DNA from: Mycolicibacterium sp. TY81 | GTDB taxonomy: Bacteria; Actinomycetota; Actinomycetes; Mycobacteriales; Mycobacteriaceae | DNA: 64,000 nt | Direction of reading: 5' to 3' | Assembly: GCF_018326285.1 (NCBI RefSeq) | Contig: NZ_AP023362.1 | Location: forward strand, 620,001 to 684,000 | The notes under the pieces: model-generated | Told to the model about the DNA's origin: nothing | The model's input: the letters and a program-made list of their open reading frames with translations, nothing else | Database searches by the model: none | Made by a program: the position numbers and the translations under genes | Part shown: piece after piece, positions 27,401 to 36,487 of the stretch | How positions within the stretch are numbered: the first letter of the stretch is position 1 | Layout of the letters: each line of letters begins with the position of its first letter

Positions 27401-30400
27401 GACATCTGCCAAACCCCGATGCCGGGCAGTGCCACCACAATTGACGAACTCGACGGCGCACCTTGCACGTTGATTCGTTGCCCCGGGCGGCTGCACCGAA
27501 GCGCGAAAACTGACAACTTCTACCGCCGGCTGTACGACTCGACCGAGATGAAACGCGTTGTTGCACGGGAACACACCGGGTTGCTGCCGACGAAGACCCG
27601 CCTCGAATACGAGACTGCCTTCAAACGCGGCGGCACCGACCCGCAAGCACCCAACGTGCTCGTCGCGACCCCGACGCTGGAGATGGGCATCGACATCGGT
27701 GACCTCTCCACCGTCATGCTCGGCTCGTTACCCCGATCGGTGTCGTCCTACCTGCAGCGTGTCGGGCGCGCCGGCCGGCTCACCGGAAACTCTTTGGTGC
27801 TGGCCTACGTTCGCGGCCGTGGCGAACATTTGCCCAAGTTGTTCGAGCCGTTGTCTGTGATTCAGGGGGATGTACGTCCGCCGGCAACGTTCCTCAACGC
27901 CGAGGAGATCCTGCAACGCCAGTACATTGCGCACATCGTCGATCAGTTCGCCCGTGACCCGCAGCTGGTGGCGCCCAAGGATGCACGATCGGTGCTCGGA
28001 GATAACGGGGCGGACAGCTGGCTGGCCCGGCTGATGGACACCGCCGCCACCGAAGCCGAAGCGTTGCTGGACCGCTTCCTGGCCCAGTTCGGGGAGCATC
28101 TCAGCCCCGATGCGGTCGACGCCTTGCGATCTTGGGCGAGCACACCACCTCAGGGCGGTCCCAGTGGCCTCACCCAACGCCTGATGGCCGCGGCATACCA
28201 ATGGCAACTCGATCTCAAGGAACTCACCGATCGGCAGGCGACCGTCGAGGCGGATCTACCCGAGTTCGAACGCCGGGCCACCTCCCCGGCCGCCACCGAC
28301 GACGACCGTCGGGCCTTCAAGATCGCCAAGGGATCACGCAAACTGCTTGGTGCCCAGATCATCTCGCTGACTCGCGACTACTGGATCTCGGTGCTCGAAC
28401 GGTACGGAGTGCTGCCCAACTACACACTGCTCGATGACGCGGTGATCCTCGATGTCGGCGTCACCTGGATCGACCCGGACAGCAACGACTACATGGGGGA
28501 GCAGCTCAGCTATCAGCGCGGCTCCCGTGTTGCACTCACCGAACTCGCTCCCGGCGCCACCTTCTACGCCCAAGGCCTCGCTGTCACTATCGACGCGGTC
28601 GACCTAGGCACCGGTGAATCGAACATCCACGCCTGGCAAGTCTGCCCGCAGTGCGGGTGGGTGCGCAGCAGCAGCGCGTCCGCGGGATCTGATCCCGTGT
28701 CGAGCTGCCCGCGCTGTCACAGCACCGGCATCGCCGACGTGAGTCAGCACCTACAAGTCGTCGAGATGACCCGCGTTTCGGCGGAAGTGCGCCGGGACGA
28801 GGCCACCATCAACGACCTGCGCGACAACCGCGCACAGGAACCGTTCACCGTGGTGACCGCCGCCGACGTCGACCCCACCCAGGTGGGGCGCACCTGGTTC
28901 CGTGCGAATTCGTCGTTCGGTGCGGAATACCTGCGGCGCTTGGATATTCGCTGGATCAACCTCGGCGGACGGACATCCAAGGGCAAGACTCGGATGATCG
29001 CCGGGCACGAATCGACCAGCGGCCTGTTCCGGGTCTGCGCGTCCTGTGGGCAACTCGACCGGGAAGCCGGGCGCAACAGTCGATACGAGCACCGCACCTG
29101 GTGTCGCCTACGCGGCTCGGCCGCCGAGGATGTCCGCGACATCGCGCTGGCGCGACGACTACGCACCCAGGGTGTGCTGCTGCACCTGCCGCCGCAGATG
29201 GAGTACGACAACTTCGCCCACCCGAGCCTGGCTGCCGCAATCCTACTGGGATTGCGTGAGATTATCGGCGGATCTCCCGAACATCTCGACGTCGCCACCA
29301 TCAGTGATGCGCTGTGGGCGCCTGATCGACGCGCGCTACTTATCCACGACACGGTCCCGGGCGGTACGGGCTACCTCGCCGAATTTGCCGATCACACCAA
29401 GGTTTTCGCGGTGCTGGCGGCGGCTCGGCAGATCCTGCGGGAATGCCCGTGTCGGGACGAGGACCGGCTGGCCTGCCACCGCTGCTTGTTGCCATTCGCC
29501 GCGCCTTACGAGATGGACAAGGTGTCGCGGCTGACCGCCTTGAATCTGCTCGACGGCATCCTCGAGGTAGGTGCCCACGGCACGCCCGACCTGGATGCCT
29601 GGACCGCCGAGGTGACCGAGCAGGCACCGCCCAGCACGCCGCTCAGCGACGAGTCGTTCCTGGAACGTGACTTTTACTGCTCGTTCATCGAGCGGCTCAA
29701 GTTGATGGGTGCAGCCGTCGTAGAGAAGCCGGGAACCTACGGTCCGTCGGCGACCATCACGCTCCAGGGCAGCAAGGCGCGGAAATGGTCACTGCGACCG
29801 CAGGTTTCGCTGGACTTCGTCAAACCCGACTTTGTGTTGCAGACCGCTGATCCGGACATCCCGCGGATCGCGATCTTCGCCGACGGTCGCGCATTTCACG
29901 CTGGAACCGGCGATCGCAACCGCGTCGCCGACGACGCCGACAAACGTGCCGCATTGCGCACCGCGGGCTATCTGGTGTGGTCCTTCGGCCATGAGGATCT
30001 GCAGCGGTTCAAATCCGGTGACTCGATCGAGCCGGCTTGGTTCGATCACAAGGCCACCAGCTTCGTCACCAGCCGGTTCCATGTTCAACCGGGTTTGATT
30101 CGGCTGCAAGCCAAAGACCCGGTATCGCAACTGCTGGAGTTCATGGTCACTCCCGACATCGACGCCTGGCGGCACTTCAGTACCTGGATGCCGTACTTGT
30201 TCGTGCGCGGTGACAACCGCGCTCATTCGGAAGTGGAATCTGCGGTGGCGGCTGCCATCTCGGCGTTGGACGGCGGCACACCGTTCTCGGCATCGGGGGC
30301 CGACATTTGCTGGGCGTACACCGCCGGCGCCATCACTCTCACCGCTGGCGTGCGCACCACAGCCGACCCGCCACGGGCAGTCCTTGCCGTCGACGACCGA

Positions 30401-30814
30401 GATGAGAAGTTGGACGCCCACCACGGCAAGGCATGGAAGGAATGGCTACGGCTGTCGAATTGGTTGGGAATCAGCGATCCTGGTCGCGTCACGACCCGCA
30501 CTCTGCTCGAGTCGGTTCCGGCGTCAGTACCGGAGCAACCCGATGAGTTCAGATTGACCGCGGAATGGAAACCGTTGTTCGACGAAGCGGTGTCTGATGG
30601 GGAACGCGCCCTGATCTTGACCTTGGCCGCGGCAGGTGCGGCGCCCCCCGAGCTGGGTTATGAGACGACCGACGGCGAAGTGTTGGACATGGCCTGGCCT
30701 GGCGCGCGCGTGGCTGTGGTGTTCGACGAAGGTGAACAGGTGGAGGGGTGGACGCTGTGCTCACCCGATGCCGATGAAATTGTGGAGACGTTGAAAGTGA
30801 ACGGGGTGGTCTAG
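24431..30814 (+). CDS. DruE/YprA(MrfA)-type giant helicase with DUF1998 and nuclease-like C-terminus
   Basis: The 2,127-aa protein has TGTGSGKTEAF (Walker A, near residue 105), NYKMLDHMLLHP (near 206), LDEFHTYDGAQG (motif II, near 236), ATSATLGS (motif III, near 286), ATPTLEMGIDIGDLS (near 1080) and QRVGRAGR (motif VI, near 1109), the YprA/MrfA-family helicase arrangement. Several CxxC pairs follow (CRHCG near 536, CPACG near 640, CPQCG...CPRCH near 1405-1430, CASCG near 1536). The MZB/DUF1998 zinc signature CPC...CHRCLLPF is near 1674-1684. Residues about 1800-1855 (DFVLQ, IAIFADGRAFH, DKRAALRTAGYLVWSF) resemble the Vsr/DUF559 PD-(D/E)XK fold. Length and order fit DruE of Druantia, yet no DruH or other Dru partner is present. 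It is 3 bases from its upstream gene and overlaps the next by one base. Confidence 0.88.
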   Translation: MGALLPTLQATHLREGLTDYLATTFALTDPDAQAALTDFIGDPDNGMFKGPYVRLRLPFAPAGDGWRDHLDWWPSDFTPYGHQARAFERLSTQHQQRPQPTLVTTGTGSGKTEAFLYPILDHVLRAKKSGVTGMKALILYPMNALANDQAERLAKLISGDPGLSTVTAGLYTGEQGGGGRTRVAADGLITDRDLMHDSPPDILLTNYKMLDHMLLHPGRADIWRLSAESLQYLVLDEFHTYDGAQGTDVAMLLRRLGLTLKAHWTGTSRVTDDDRTRPLGKVTPVATSATLGSRAAPTAMLDFAHTVFGEPFGDDAVIDETRLTPDEWRGARLGTHDHAWRPIEPALPDALDRITNAAASATDNHAIAAAVFAELFERPTGSELFGKPTQSELFETPGQSDLFQEATHAGGPAVASTLTIADMLDQLKRHRFIQAVLEHAVDAVSLPDLAEQVFPAMPVDRDAARTRDIQIRFLEFVFAMLSHVRAETGRTALGVDVHLWIRELSRVDRAVRAAAEYRWSDDGTSVDEELYLPAVYCRHCGRSGWGARLAPTGSALDVTDEAIRADHAAGASRFRALISAPAEAQVVGGVQGLRWFHLDQRELLDTTPDPQSPAVVDGRVLPVLTLVGPDADEQSKNDVCPACGAADGIRFLGSAVATQLSVTLSNLFGDKHLDAAEKKALMFTDSVQDAAHRAGFVQARSHSLSLRTALRGALGNAELDLDELARAVIDRAGNDPMLRYQLLPPDIVDRDEFVAFWKPDVHPNSRRAAENKAKRRLRFDVDLEFGLQSRTGRTLELTGSVVAEVYLGAARKAPIIGRRAIDKAGPAQFPLTGVSDTALTHWVRGTVERIRTRGGIHHDWLRPYLEKNANRYHVWGGRPRGQGMPAFPKGRPAPAFPALRSGSGALPEGFDSVTAPSSWYAQWTSRCLDVSPHDGTFLAKALFVELAEQMVLSTVTTETGSTVYGLSPTTVQVSAPTLEALLDERHLLACDICQTPMPGSATTIDELDGAPCTLIRCPGRLHRSAKTDNFYRRLYDSTEMKRVVAREHTGLLPTKTRLEYETAFKRGGTDPQAPNVLVATPTLEMGIDIGDLSTVMLGSLPRSVSSYLQRVGRAGRLTGNSLVLAYVRGRGEHLPKLFEPLSVIQGDVRPPATFLNAEEILQRQYIAHIVDQFARDPQLVAPKDARSVLGDNGADSWLARLMDTAATEAEALLDRFLAQFGEHLSPDAVDALRSWASTPPQGGPSGLTQRLMAAAYQWQLDLKELTDRQATVEADLPEFERRATSPAATDDDRRAFKIAKGSRKLLGAQIISLTRDYWISVLERYGVLPNYTLLDDAVILDVGVTWIDPDSNDYMGEQLSYQRGSRVALTELAPGATFYAQGLAVTIDAVDLGTGESNIHAWQVCPQCGWVRSSSASAGSDPVSSCPRCHSTGIADVSQHLQVVEMTRVSAEVRRDEATINDLRDNRAQEPFTVVTAADVDPTQVGRTWFRANSSFGAEYLRRLDIRWINLGGRTSKGKTRMIAGHESTSGLFRVCASCGQLDREAGRNSRYEHRTWCRLRGSAAEDVRDIALARRLRTQGVLLHLPPQMEYDNFAHPSLAAAILLGLREIIGGSPEHLDVATISDALWAPDRRALLIHDTVPGGTGYLAEFADHTKVFAVLAAARQILRECPCRDEDRLACHRCLLPFAAPYEMDKVSRLTALNLLDGILEVGAHGTPDLDAWTAEVTEQAPPSTPLSDESFLERDFYCSFIERLKLMGAAVVEKPGTYGPSATITLQGSKARKWSLRPQVSLDFVKPDFVLQTADPDIPRIAIFADGRAFHAGTGDRNRVADDADKRAALRTAGYLVWSFGHEDLQRFKSGDSIEPAWFDHKATSFVTSRFHVQPGLIRLQAKDPVSQLLEFMVTPDIDAWRHFSTWMPYLFVRGDNRAHSEVESAVAAAISALDGGTPFSASGADICWAYTAGAITLTAGVRTTADPPRAVLAVDDRDEKLDAHHGKAWKEWLRLSNWLGISDPGRVTTRTLLESVPASVPEQPDEFRLTAEWKPLFDEAVSDGERALILTLAAAGAAPPELGYETTDGEVLDMAWPGARVAVVFDEGEQVEGWTLCSPDADEIVETLKVNGVV

Positions 30815-33024
30815 TGGCGAATCTGGTTATCGCGTCGAACAGCAAGGGCATGTCCAAGCTCGACGGGTCGATCAAGAACAAGGTGTATGACTTCTTCGAG
30901 AAGCTTGCCGCCGACGACACCCAACCTTCCCTGCACATCGAACCGCTTCACGCGGCGATCGATCCCCGGGTCCGGACCGGGCGCGTCGACCTGCACTACC
31001 GCGCAGTGCTGTTCCGGGTTGACGACAAATCCAGCGGGCCGACGTACATCTACATGGGTACCTGGGGCCACGACGACGCGATCAAACTCGCGGAGCGGGC
31101 GACCCTTCGGGTCAACCCCATCAACGGTACTCTCGAGGGGTTGATCGGAGACTCTGCGCCTGCTGAGCCTGTCCAGGCCGCGACTGTCGCGGAACCGGTT
31201 TCGAAGCCTGCGTTGTCTTATCTCGCCGGAGTCGGCTACAAGCTCACCGACTTGACAGAGGGACTGGGCATCAACCCGGTGCTCGCAGCCAAAGTCATGG
31301 AGGCGCCGGATGAATCGGCGCTGTTGGAAGCTGCGGCGGACGGGCTCGAATGGGAAGGGAGCGCACTTCTCGAACTCGCGACCGGCATGGCGATCGAGAC
31401 GATCCGCGAGAACCACGGGTTCGCCAACGAACCCGTGGACACCTCACTGGACGAAGACCAGCAGATCATCGCCGCGCTGGAACGGCCGGCCTCGAAGATG
31501 CAATTCGCCTTCATCGAGGACAACGAAGAACTACGTCGAGTCATCGAAGGCGGCGACTTTGCCGCGTGGCGTACGTTCCTGCACCCCGAACAGCGCAAGT
31601 ACGTTGACACGGATTTCACTGGTGCATTCAGGCTTTCGGGCGGCGCAGGTACGGGTAAGACCGTGGTCGCGATCCATCGGGCGCGTCGGCTGGCCCGCGA
31701 CAATGCGGATGCCAGGATCATTCTGACCACGTACAACACTGCGCTGGCCGAAGGACTCAAAGCCGACCTCAAGGCGCTGGACCCGGGCATCCGGATCGCC
31801 GAGAAGCCCGGAGATCTCGGCGTCTACGTCGGTGGCATCGATGCGCTCGGTAGTGGCGTCCTGCGTCGAGCCGGATCTGCCGTTGTGCCGGCATGCGAGA
31901 GATTGTTCGGTCGTGGCATCGAGTTCGGTTCCAAGAGAACGGGTTCCGACGCCGTGTGGCGGGAAGTTGTGCAGACCGTGGAATCTGGGCTTGATCAGAA
32001 ATTGGCTACGCCGGCATTTCTCGAAAGTGAGTACGTGGCAGTCGTTCTGGCCAACCGGATCACCACGCTCGAGCAATATGCCAAGGTCGCGCGGCCCGGC
32101 CGCGGAGTGCGCCTCAGCCGGCCGCAGCGCATCGCCGTCTGGAAGTTGGTGGATGCCTTTCGCCGTCAGAGCCAGATGGACGAGAGCATCAGCTTCCCGG
32201 AAGTCCTTGCTCTGGCAGCCGAGTCGCTGCGCGTCCGTGCGGAGCGTGACGGCACGTATCTTGCCGATCACGTCATCGTCGACGAGGCGCAGGACCTGCA
32301 CGCCACACACTGGGCATTGCTGCGGTCATTGGTGGCCGAAGGACCGAACGACCTGTTCATCGCCGAGGATTCACACCAGCGGATTTACGGAAGCCCAGTT
32401 GTCTTGAGTCGGTTCGGGATCAAGATCGTCGGCCGGTCCCGCCGCCTGACGTTGAACTACCGGACTACTGCGCAGAACCTCCACTTCGCGGTGAGTGTTC
32501 TATCCGGTGCCGAATATCGAGATCTCGAACAGGGCGAGGAGTCGACCAGCGACTACCGATCGGCGCGGAACGGCCCTGCGCCGGAGTTGATTTCGTGTCC
32601 TGACCTGGCTGGCGAGCTAGAGGCGGTGGCGACGAAGGTAAAGACTTGGCTGGCTGAGGATGGTGTGGAGCCCGAGAGCATCGCCGTGCTCACCCGCAGC
32701 CAGGACGAACGTGACCGCTTCGTTCGCGGGCTCGGAGAGCGTGGTGTCGCAGCCCGCGCCGTCGATAAGAACGCTCCGACACCCGGCCAACCATTGGTTA
32801 TGACGATGCACCGGGCAAAGGGGATGGAATTCTCCAGGGTTGTCCTCGCCGGCGCCGACGAGAAGCACGTGCCGTCACCGGCGACCCTACGCAACGTGCC
32901 CGATGAAGAACGCGCGGAAGCGTTGCTGCGGGAGCGTTCACTGCTCTATGTCGCGAGCAGTCGTGCGCGAGATGCGCTGGTGGTGACTTGGAGTGGGAGG
33001 AGATCGGAATTGTTGGGGGCATAG
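30814..33024 (+). CDS. RelE/ParE-like domain fused to UvrD-type SF1 helicase
   Basis: The 736-aa protein starts at GTG 30814, sharing one base with the preceding TAG. Residues 1-105 resemble a RelE/ParE toxin fold (KVYDFFEKL, LHIEPLHAA.DPRVRTGRVDLHYRAVLF). The rest is an SF1 helicase: SGGAGTGKTVVAIHRA (Walker A, near 275), VDEAQDLH (near 489), AEDSHQRIYG (near 514), HRAKGMEFSRVVLAG (near 667) and LYVASSRARDAL (near 710). RelE-UvrD fusions are recurrent in bacteria and usually lie in accessory regions. The N-terminal domain could bind RNA or ribosomes, or be a non-toxic relic; this is inference. It is the last gene of the second unit; a 148-base gap follows before the oppositely oriented interrupted gene. 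Confidence 0.87.
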   Translation: MANLVIASNSKGMSKLDGSIKNKVYDFFEKLAADDTQPSLHIEPLHAAIDPRVRTGRVDLHYRAVLFRVDDKSSGPTYIYMGTWGHDDAIKLAERATLRVNPINGTLEGLIGDSAPAEPVQAATVAEPVSKPALSYLAGVGYKLTDLTEGLGINPVLAAKVMEAPDESALLEAAADGLEWEGSALLELATGMAIETIRENHGFANEPVDTSLDEDQQIIAALERPASKMQFAFIEDNEELRRVIEGGDFAAWRTFLHPEQRKYVDTDFTGAFRLSGGAGTGKTVVAIHRARRLARDNADARIILTTYNTALAEGLKADLKALDPGIRIAEKPGDLGVYVGGIDALGSGVLRRAGSAVVPACERLFGRGIEFGSKRTGSDAVWREVVQTVESGLDQKLATPAFLESEYVAVVLANRITTLEQYAKVARPGRGVRLSRPQRIAVWKLVDAFRRQSQMDESISFPEVLALAAESLRVRAERDGTYLADHVIVDEAQDLHATHWALLRSLVAEGPNDLFIAEDSHQRIYGSPVVLSRFGIKIVGRSRRLTLNYRTTAQNLHFAVSVLSGAEYRDLEQGEESTSDYRSARNGPAPELISCPDLAGELEAVATKVKTWLAEDGVEPESIAVLTRSQDERDRFVRGLGERGVAARAVDKNAPTPGQPLVMTMHRAKGMEFSRVVLAGADEKHVPSPATLRNVPDEERAEALLRERSLLYVASSRARDALVVTWSGRRSELLGA

Positions 33025-33765
33025 TTCTAGGGTTCGTATAACTTTGGAAGAGCGATCGAATCCGATTGGGTAGGTGTGCCTTTGCTTCAAGAGGTGCTCG
33101 TGAGCACGTAGGAACCCAATTGGCGCCAACGGTGATTGCGTCTGTCGGCACTCGGCGTCCGGCAACGTCCATCTATTGAGATAACTTCGAGTCAGCGAGA
33201 CGACGGCGTAAGTGCGACATCAGACTCAGCGCATCCAAGCAGTCCTCGTGACTGATCACGCCGAGGGCCTTAATCGTAGTCATCGGCTCGTGAGACAACG
33301 GATTGCGGAAAGCGCTCCAGATGGCTCTAGCCAGGTCACGTTGGCCATTCTCGAGGTTCTTTGCTGAGTTACCCGAGATCGAAGGATCTGTTGACAGAAA
33401 GCGGTCAGAGAAGTGCAGCCGTCCTTGTCCGTCCCCGAGCGCCTTGCCGAATAGGCTACTTTCATCCTCATCGGGCATCTGAGCTGCGGCGCGAAGGTCA
33501 GCAACGTACTGCTTGCATGCTTCGACGAGCGCTTGATGGTAATCGCCTGCCTTGAAGTAACTTTCGGAGGCCGTCCGGATACTAGGGTGAAGGTGTCGCC
33601 AGACCAAATCTGCGTGTGGAGGTGCGATATTTTTCAGGCTCTCGACAGCTTTCCCTCGGTCCTCATCGCTCATATCCGTATCGTCTGACTCGATAATGTT
33701 GATGAGATCGCGGAGCGGTTCTTTTTCGGGGCCCAATACGGTGTCCACCCACTCGTCTGAATCGA

Positions 33766-35247
33766 GAGCAATGATCAGAACCTGTGGATGAGCCTCGGCG
33801 AGGCGGCGTAGGAAAGGGCGCACCTTCCCGAGGATGATCTGAATGTCGAAGGTCTGATCAAGAGCCGGCGTTGGCGCGCTGGTTCGGGAAGGTACGCCCA
33901 TGCTCACGGTAGTTCACGATGCGGATTCATCCAACGAGGATGCTGGCTCGTCGCGGTCGTTGCTCGATGAGATTGTCCGCGACGGTGCCCGCCAGATGCT
34001 GGCCGCAGCGTTGCGGGCTGAGGTCGCCGCCTACATCGAGGCTCATGCCGGTGAGCTTGATGAGAACGGGCACCGGCTGGTGGTGCGCAATGGCTATCAC
34101 CGCGAGCGCGAGGTGCTCACCGCGGCGGGCGCGGTGAGTGTGACCGCGCCGCGGGTCAATGACAAACGTGTTGACCCGGACACTGGTGAGCGGCAACGGT
34201 TTTCCTCGGCGATCCTGCCGGCGTGGGTGCGCAAGTCGCCGCAGATGACCGAGGTGTTGCCGTTGCTGTATCTGCATGGCTTGTCGACCAGTGATTTCGG
34301 TCCGGCGTTGGAGCAGTTCCTGGGCTCGGGTGCCGGCTTGTCGGCCACGACGATCACCCGACTCACCACGCAGTGGCAGGACGAGGCCAAGGCCTTCGAG
34401 GCCCGTGATCTGTCGGGCACCGACTACGTCTACCTGTGGGTCGACGGCATCCATCTCAAGGTGCGCCTGGAGCAGGAGAAGCTCTGTTTGCTGGTGATGA
34501 TCGGTGTGCGCGCTGACGGCCGCAAGGAGCTGGTCGCGCTCACCGACGGGTACCGGGAGTCGGCCGAGTCGTGGGCTGATCTGTTGCGGTCGTGCCGACG
34601 TCGCGGGATGACCGCACCGGTGCTGGCCGTCGGCGATGGGGCCCTGGGGTTCTGGAAGGCCGTGCGTGAGGTGTTCCCGGCCACCGGCGAGCAGCGGTGC
34701 TGGTTTCACAAGCAGGCCAATGTTCTTGCCTGCCTGCCAAAGTCGGCTCATCCGGGGGCGATCGCGGCGATGCGGGAGATCTACAACGCCGAGGATATCG
34801 ACCACGCGCAGGTGGCGATCAAGGCGTTCGAGGTGGACTACGGCGCCAAGTACCCCCAAGGCGGTCGCCAAGATCGTCGATGACGCCGATGTGCTGCTGG
34901 AGTTCTATAAGTACCCGGCCGAGCACTGGGTCCATCTGCGCACTACCAACCCGATCGAATCAACGTTTGCCACGGTACGTTTGAGGACCAAGGTGACCAA
35001 GGGGCCGGGTTCACGCGTCGCCGGAATGGCCATGGCTTACAAGCTGATCGACGCCGCGCAAGCCCGCTGGCGAGCCGTCAACGCACCGCACCTGGTCGCT
35101 CTGGTCCGGGCCGGCGCGATCTTCCACAAAGGCAAACTGCTCGAGCGACCCACCGACATCACCCCGTCGGCGGACTCGGCACCGACCGAATCAACTGGAA
35201 CGGAGGTCGCCTGAAACAAGCCGATCCACAGGTATTGACAATTCCTC
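33766..35247 (+). mobile_element. IS256-family insertion sequence, copy 1
   Basis: The 1,482-bp element has imperfect 23-bp terminal inverted repeats (18 of 23 matching): the left end begins GAGCAATGATCAG and the right end, read inward, GAGGAATTGTCAA. A 9-bp target duplication CTGAATCGA lies at 33757-33765 and 35248-35256, in line with the 8-9 bp typical of the family. It sits inside the GHKL/TIGR02391 gene. The second copy at 37108 has similar ends and about the same length but many substitutions, so the two are relatives, not a recent duplication. Confidence 0.92.
33900..35214 (+). pseudogene. IS256-family (mutator-type) transposase, frameshifted
   Basis: The coding region matches copy 2 (37243-38562) throughout but has one extra C in the run at about 34855-34859 (TACCCCC where copy 2 has TTCCCC), so the first frame ends at 34883 after 327 residues. 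The remainder continues in the next frame to 35214. DDE-type residues are visible: VDGIHLK, VGDGALGFW and the glutamate of NPIESTFATVR, the last one lost downstream of the shift. Translation would give an inactive protein unless frameshifting occurs. Because copy 2 is uninterrupted, a mutation or a sequencing error is more likely than programmed frameshifting. Confidence 0.85.
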
Positions 35248-36487
35248 CTGAATCGACGCCTGTCTTCTCCTCGAGCTGCTCCTTTTTCTTAGCCGCTCGG
35301 AGCTGCCGGCGTAACTGGGCGATCTCTTCGACCATGCGTTTCAACACCGTGCGGATTCGGGCTGCGTCGACCTGCTCCCAGTTCACAGCTCTTCGATCGG
35401 TTGCTACAACATCGGGTTTGATGGCGTCCAGGCCGTCGATGGAAACATGCCCGGTGAGGTAGGCATACGCGTAGCTTGAGTCCGAGGCACCGAAAAACTC
35501 AGGTTCGTTCGCGAGGCGGCCATTCGCGTAGACACTTACTCCACGCATTTGTGTGGGAAGCGGTTTTTCTGCAGCAATCACAATGCCAACGGCGCCGATA
35601 TCAGCCAGTGCGCTTGAGCCCTCAGGTAAGTCGGAAGGGATGCTCCATTTGAACTCGGTTGCGATGGAGGACATTCGAAGGTCCCGAGTAATCGCGTGTT
35701 CAGAACCGTCGCGCCCGACGACTGTGAGCGCCACCTCGCTGTCGCTGTATTGGAAGAGTCTGGAAAGGCTGGTGGCTAGGTCTGAAGGCGTAATGTCGCT
35801 CGCACGCGTCAAGTGGGACACGGTTACGGAGGTCCCATGGTCTTGGGGATCTGCTCGGAGCACCTCCGACTCGGGCTGATAGTCGCCATCCTGAGTGCCA
35901 ATGAGATCAGGCCAGTTCATGGTGACGACGAGTCGCTCATCACTGCCTTTGCGGGAGGTGGAGACGACAATCTTATGGCCGATGCCGAACAGTGCCAGCT
36001 TGCCGAGGCCTTTCTTTCCTGAAACGGTGCGTCGGCCGCTTTCTGATTGGGCGGTGGTCTCGCTGCCGCGGCGGTTCCTCCCAATTCGCAGGTACTTATC
36101 GCGCACATCTTCCCGCGACATGCCGTGTCCATTATCGTCGACGATGATCCGCTGTTCTTCTCCGCTGCCCATGATCCGTACGGAGATCTCGGTGGCATCC
36201 GCGTCGTATGCGTTGGCCACCAGCTCGGCCACAGCATTTGGCAGGCGCGAGTACATGTTTGATCCGAGATGCTCGATAGTGTGCGGATCAAACCGCAGCG
36301 AGAGGTCTGTGTGGCTCGACCGAGATTCGGTAGCTTCGTCCATAGTGGATATGAGGTTAGCCGCATTGGATTCGGCTACACGAGTCTGCTACGGCGCGCC
36401 ACCAACTGTCATGAGTTAAGGTAGCCGCCCTCTGCCTACTGTCGCGGCTGTGGCGCCACTCCCGCCCCGGGGTGGCACGTGTAGTTG

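Larger units (their letters stand above)
33173..36343 (-). pseudogene. GHKL-ATPase/TIGR02391 fusion gene split by an IS256-family element
   Basis: Two minus-strand pieces form one gene. The N-terminal part (36343 down to 35248) is a GHKL ATPase: AVAELVANAYDADAT (N-box, near residue 37), VDDNGHGM (near 72) and KKGLGKLALF (near 113). The C-terminal part (33756 down to 33173) resembles the TIGR02391 (Hypoth_ymh) family, with SYFKAGDYHQALVEACK and a final RNPLSHE region. Removing the element at 33766-35247 plus one copy of its 9-bp target duplication rejoins the codon GAT-TCA-G|AC in phase, giving a 559-aa protein. At present each piece runs on into IS sequence: the front half would gain about 30 foreign residues, the rear half about 46. 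A/T content is higher than in neighbours, suggesting transfer. Its role is unknown; location beside the array makes defence plausible. Confidence 0.85.

Noticed and set aside
33094..33107. GTGCTCGTGAGCAC inverted repeat as terminator of the second defence unit
   Set aside because: The 2-base centre is too short for an RNA hairpin loop and the arms are only 6 bases; evidence too weak to list.
34850..34883. Programmed frameshift in IS256 copy 1 transposase
   Set aside because: The related copy 2 encodes the same protein in one uninterrupted frame, so a programmed shift is not needed.
35159..35247. C-terminal tail of the GHKL ATPase as a real domain
   Set aside because: These residues are encoded by the terminal sequence of the IS256-family element, not by the original gene.
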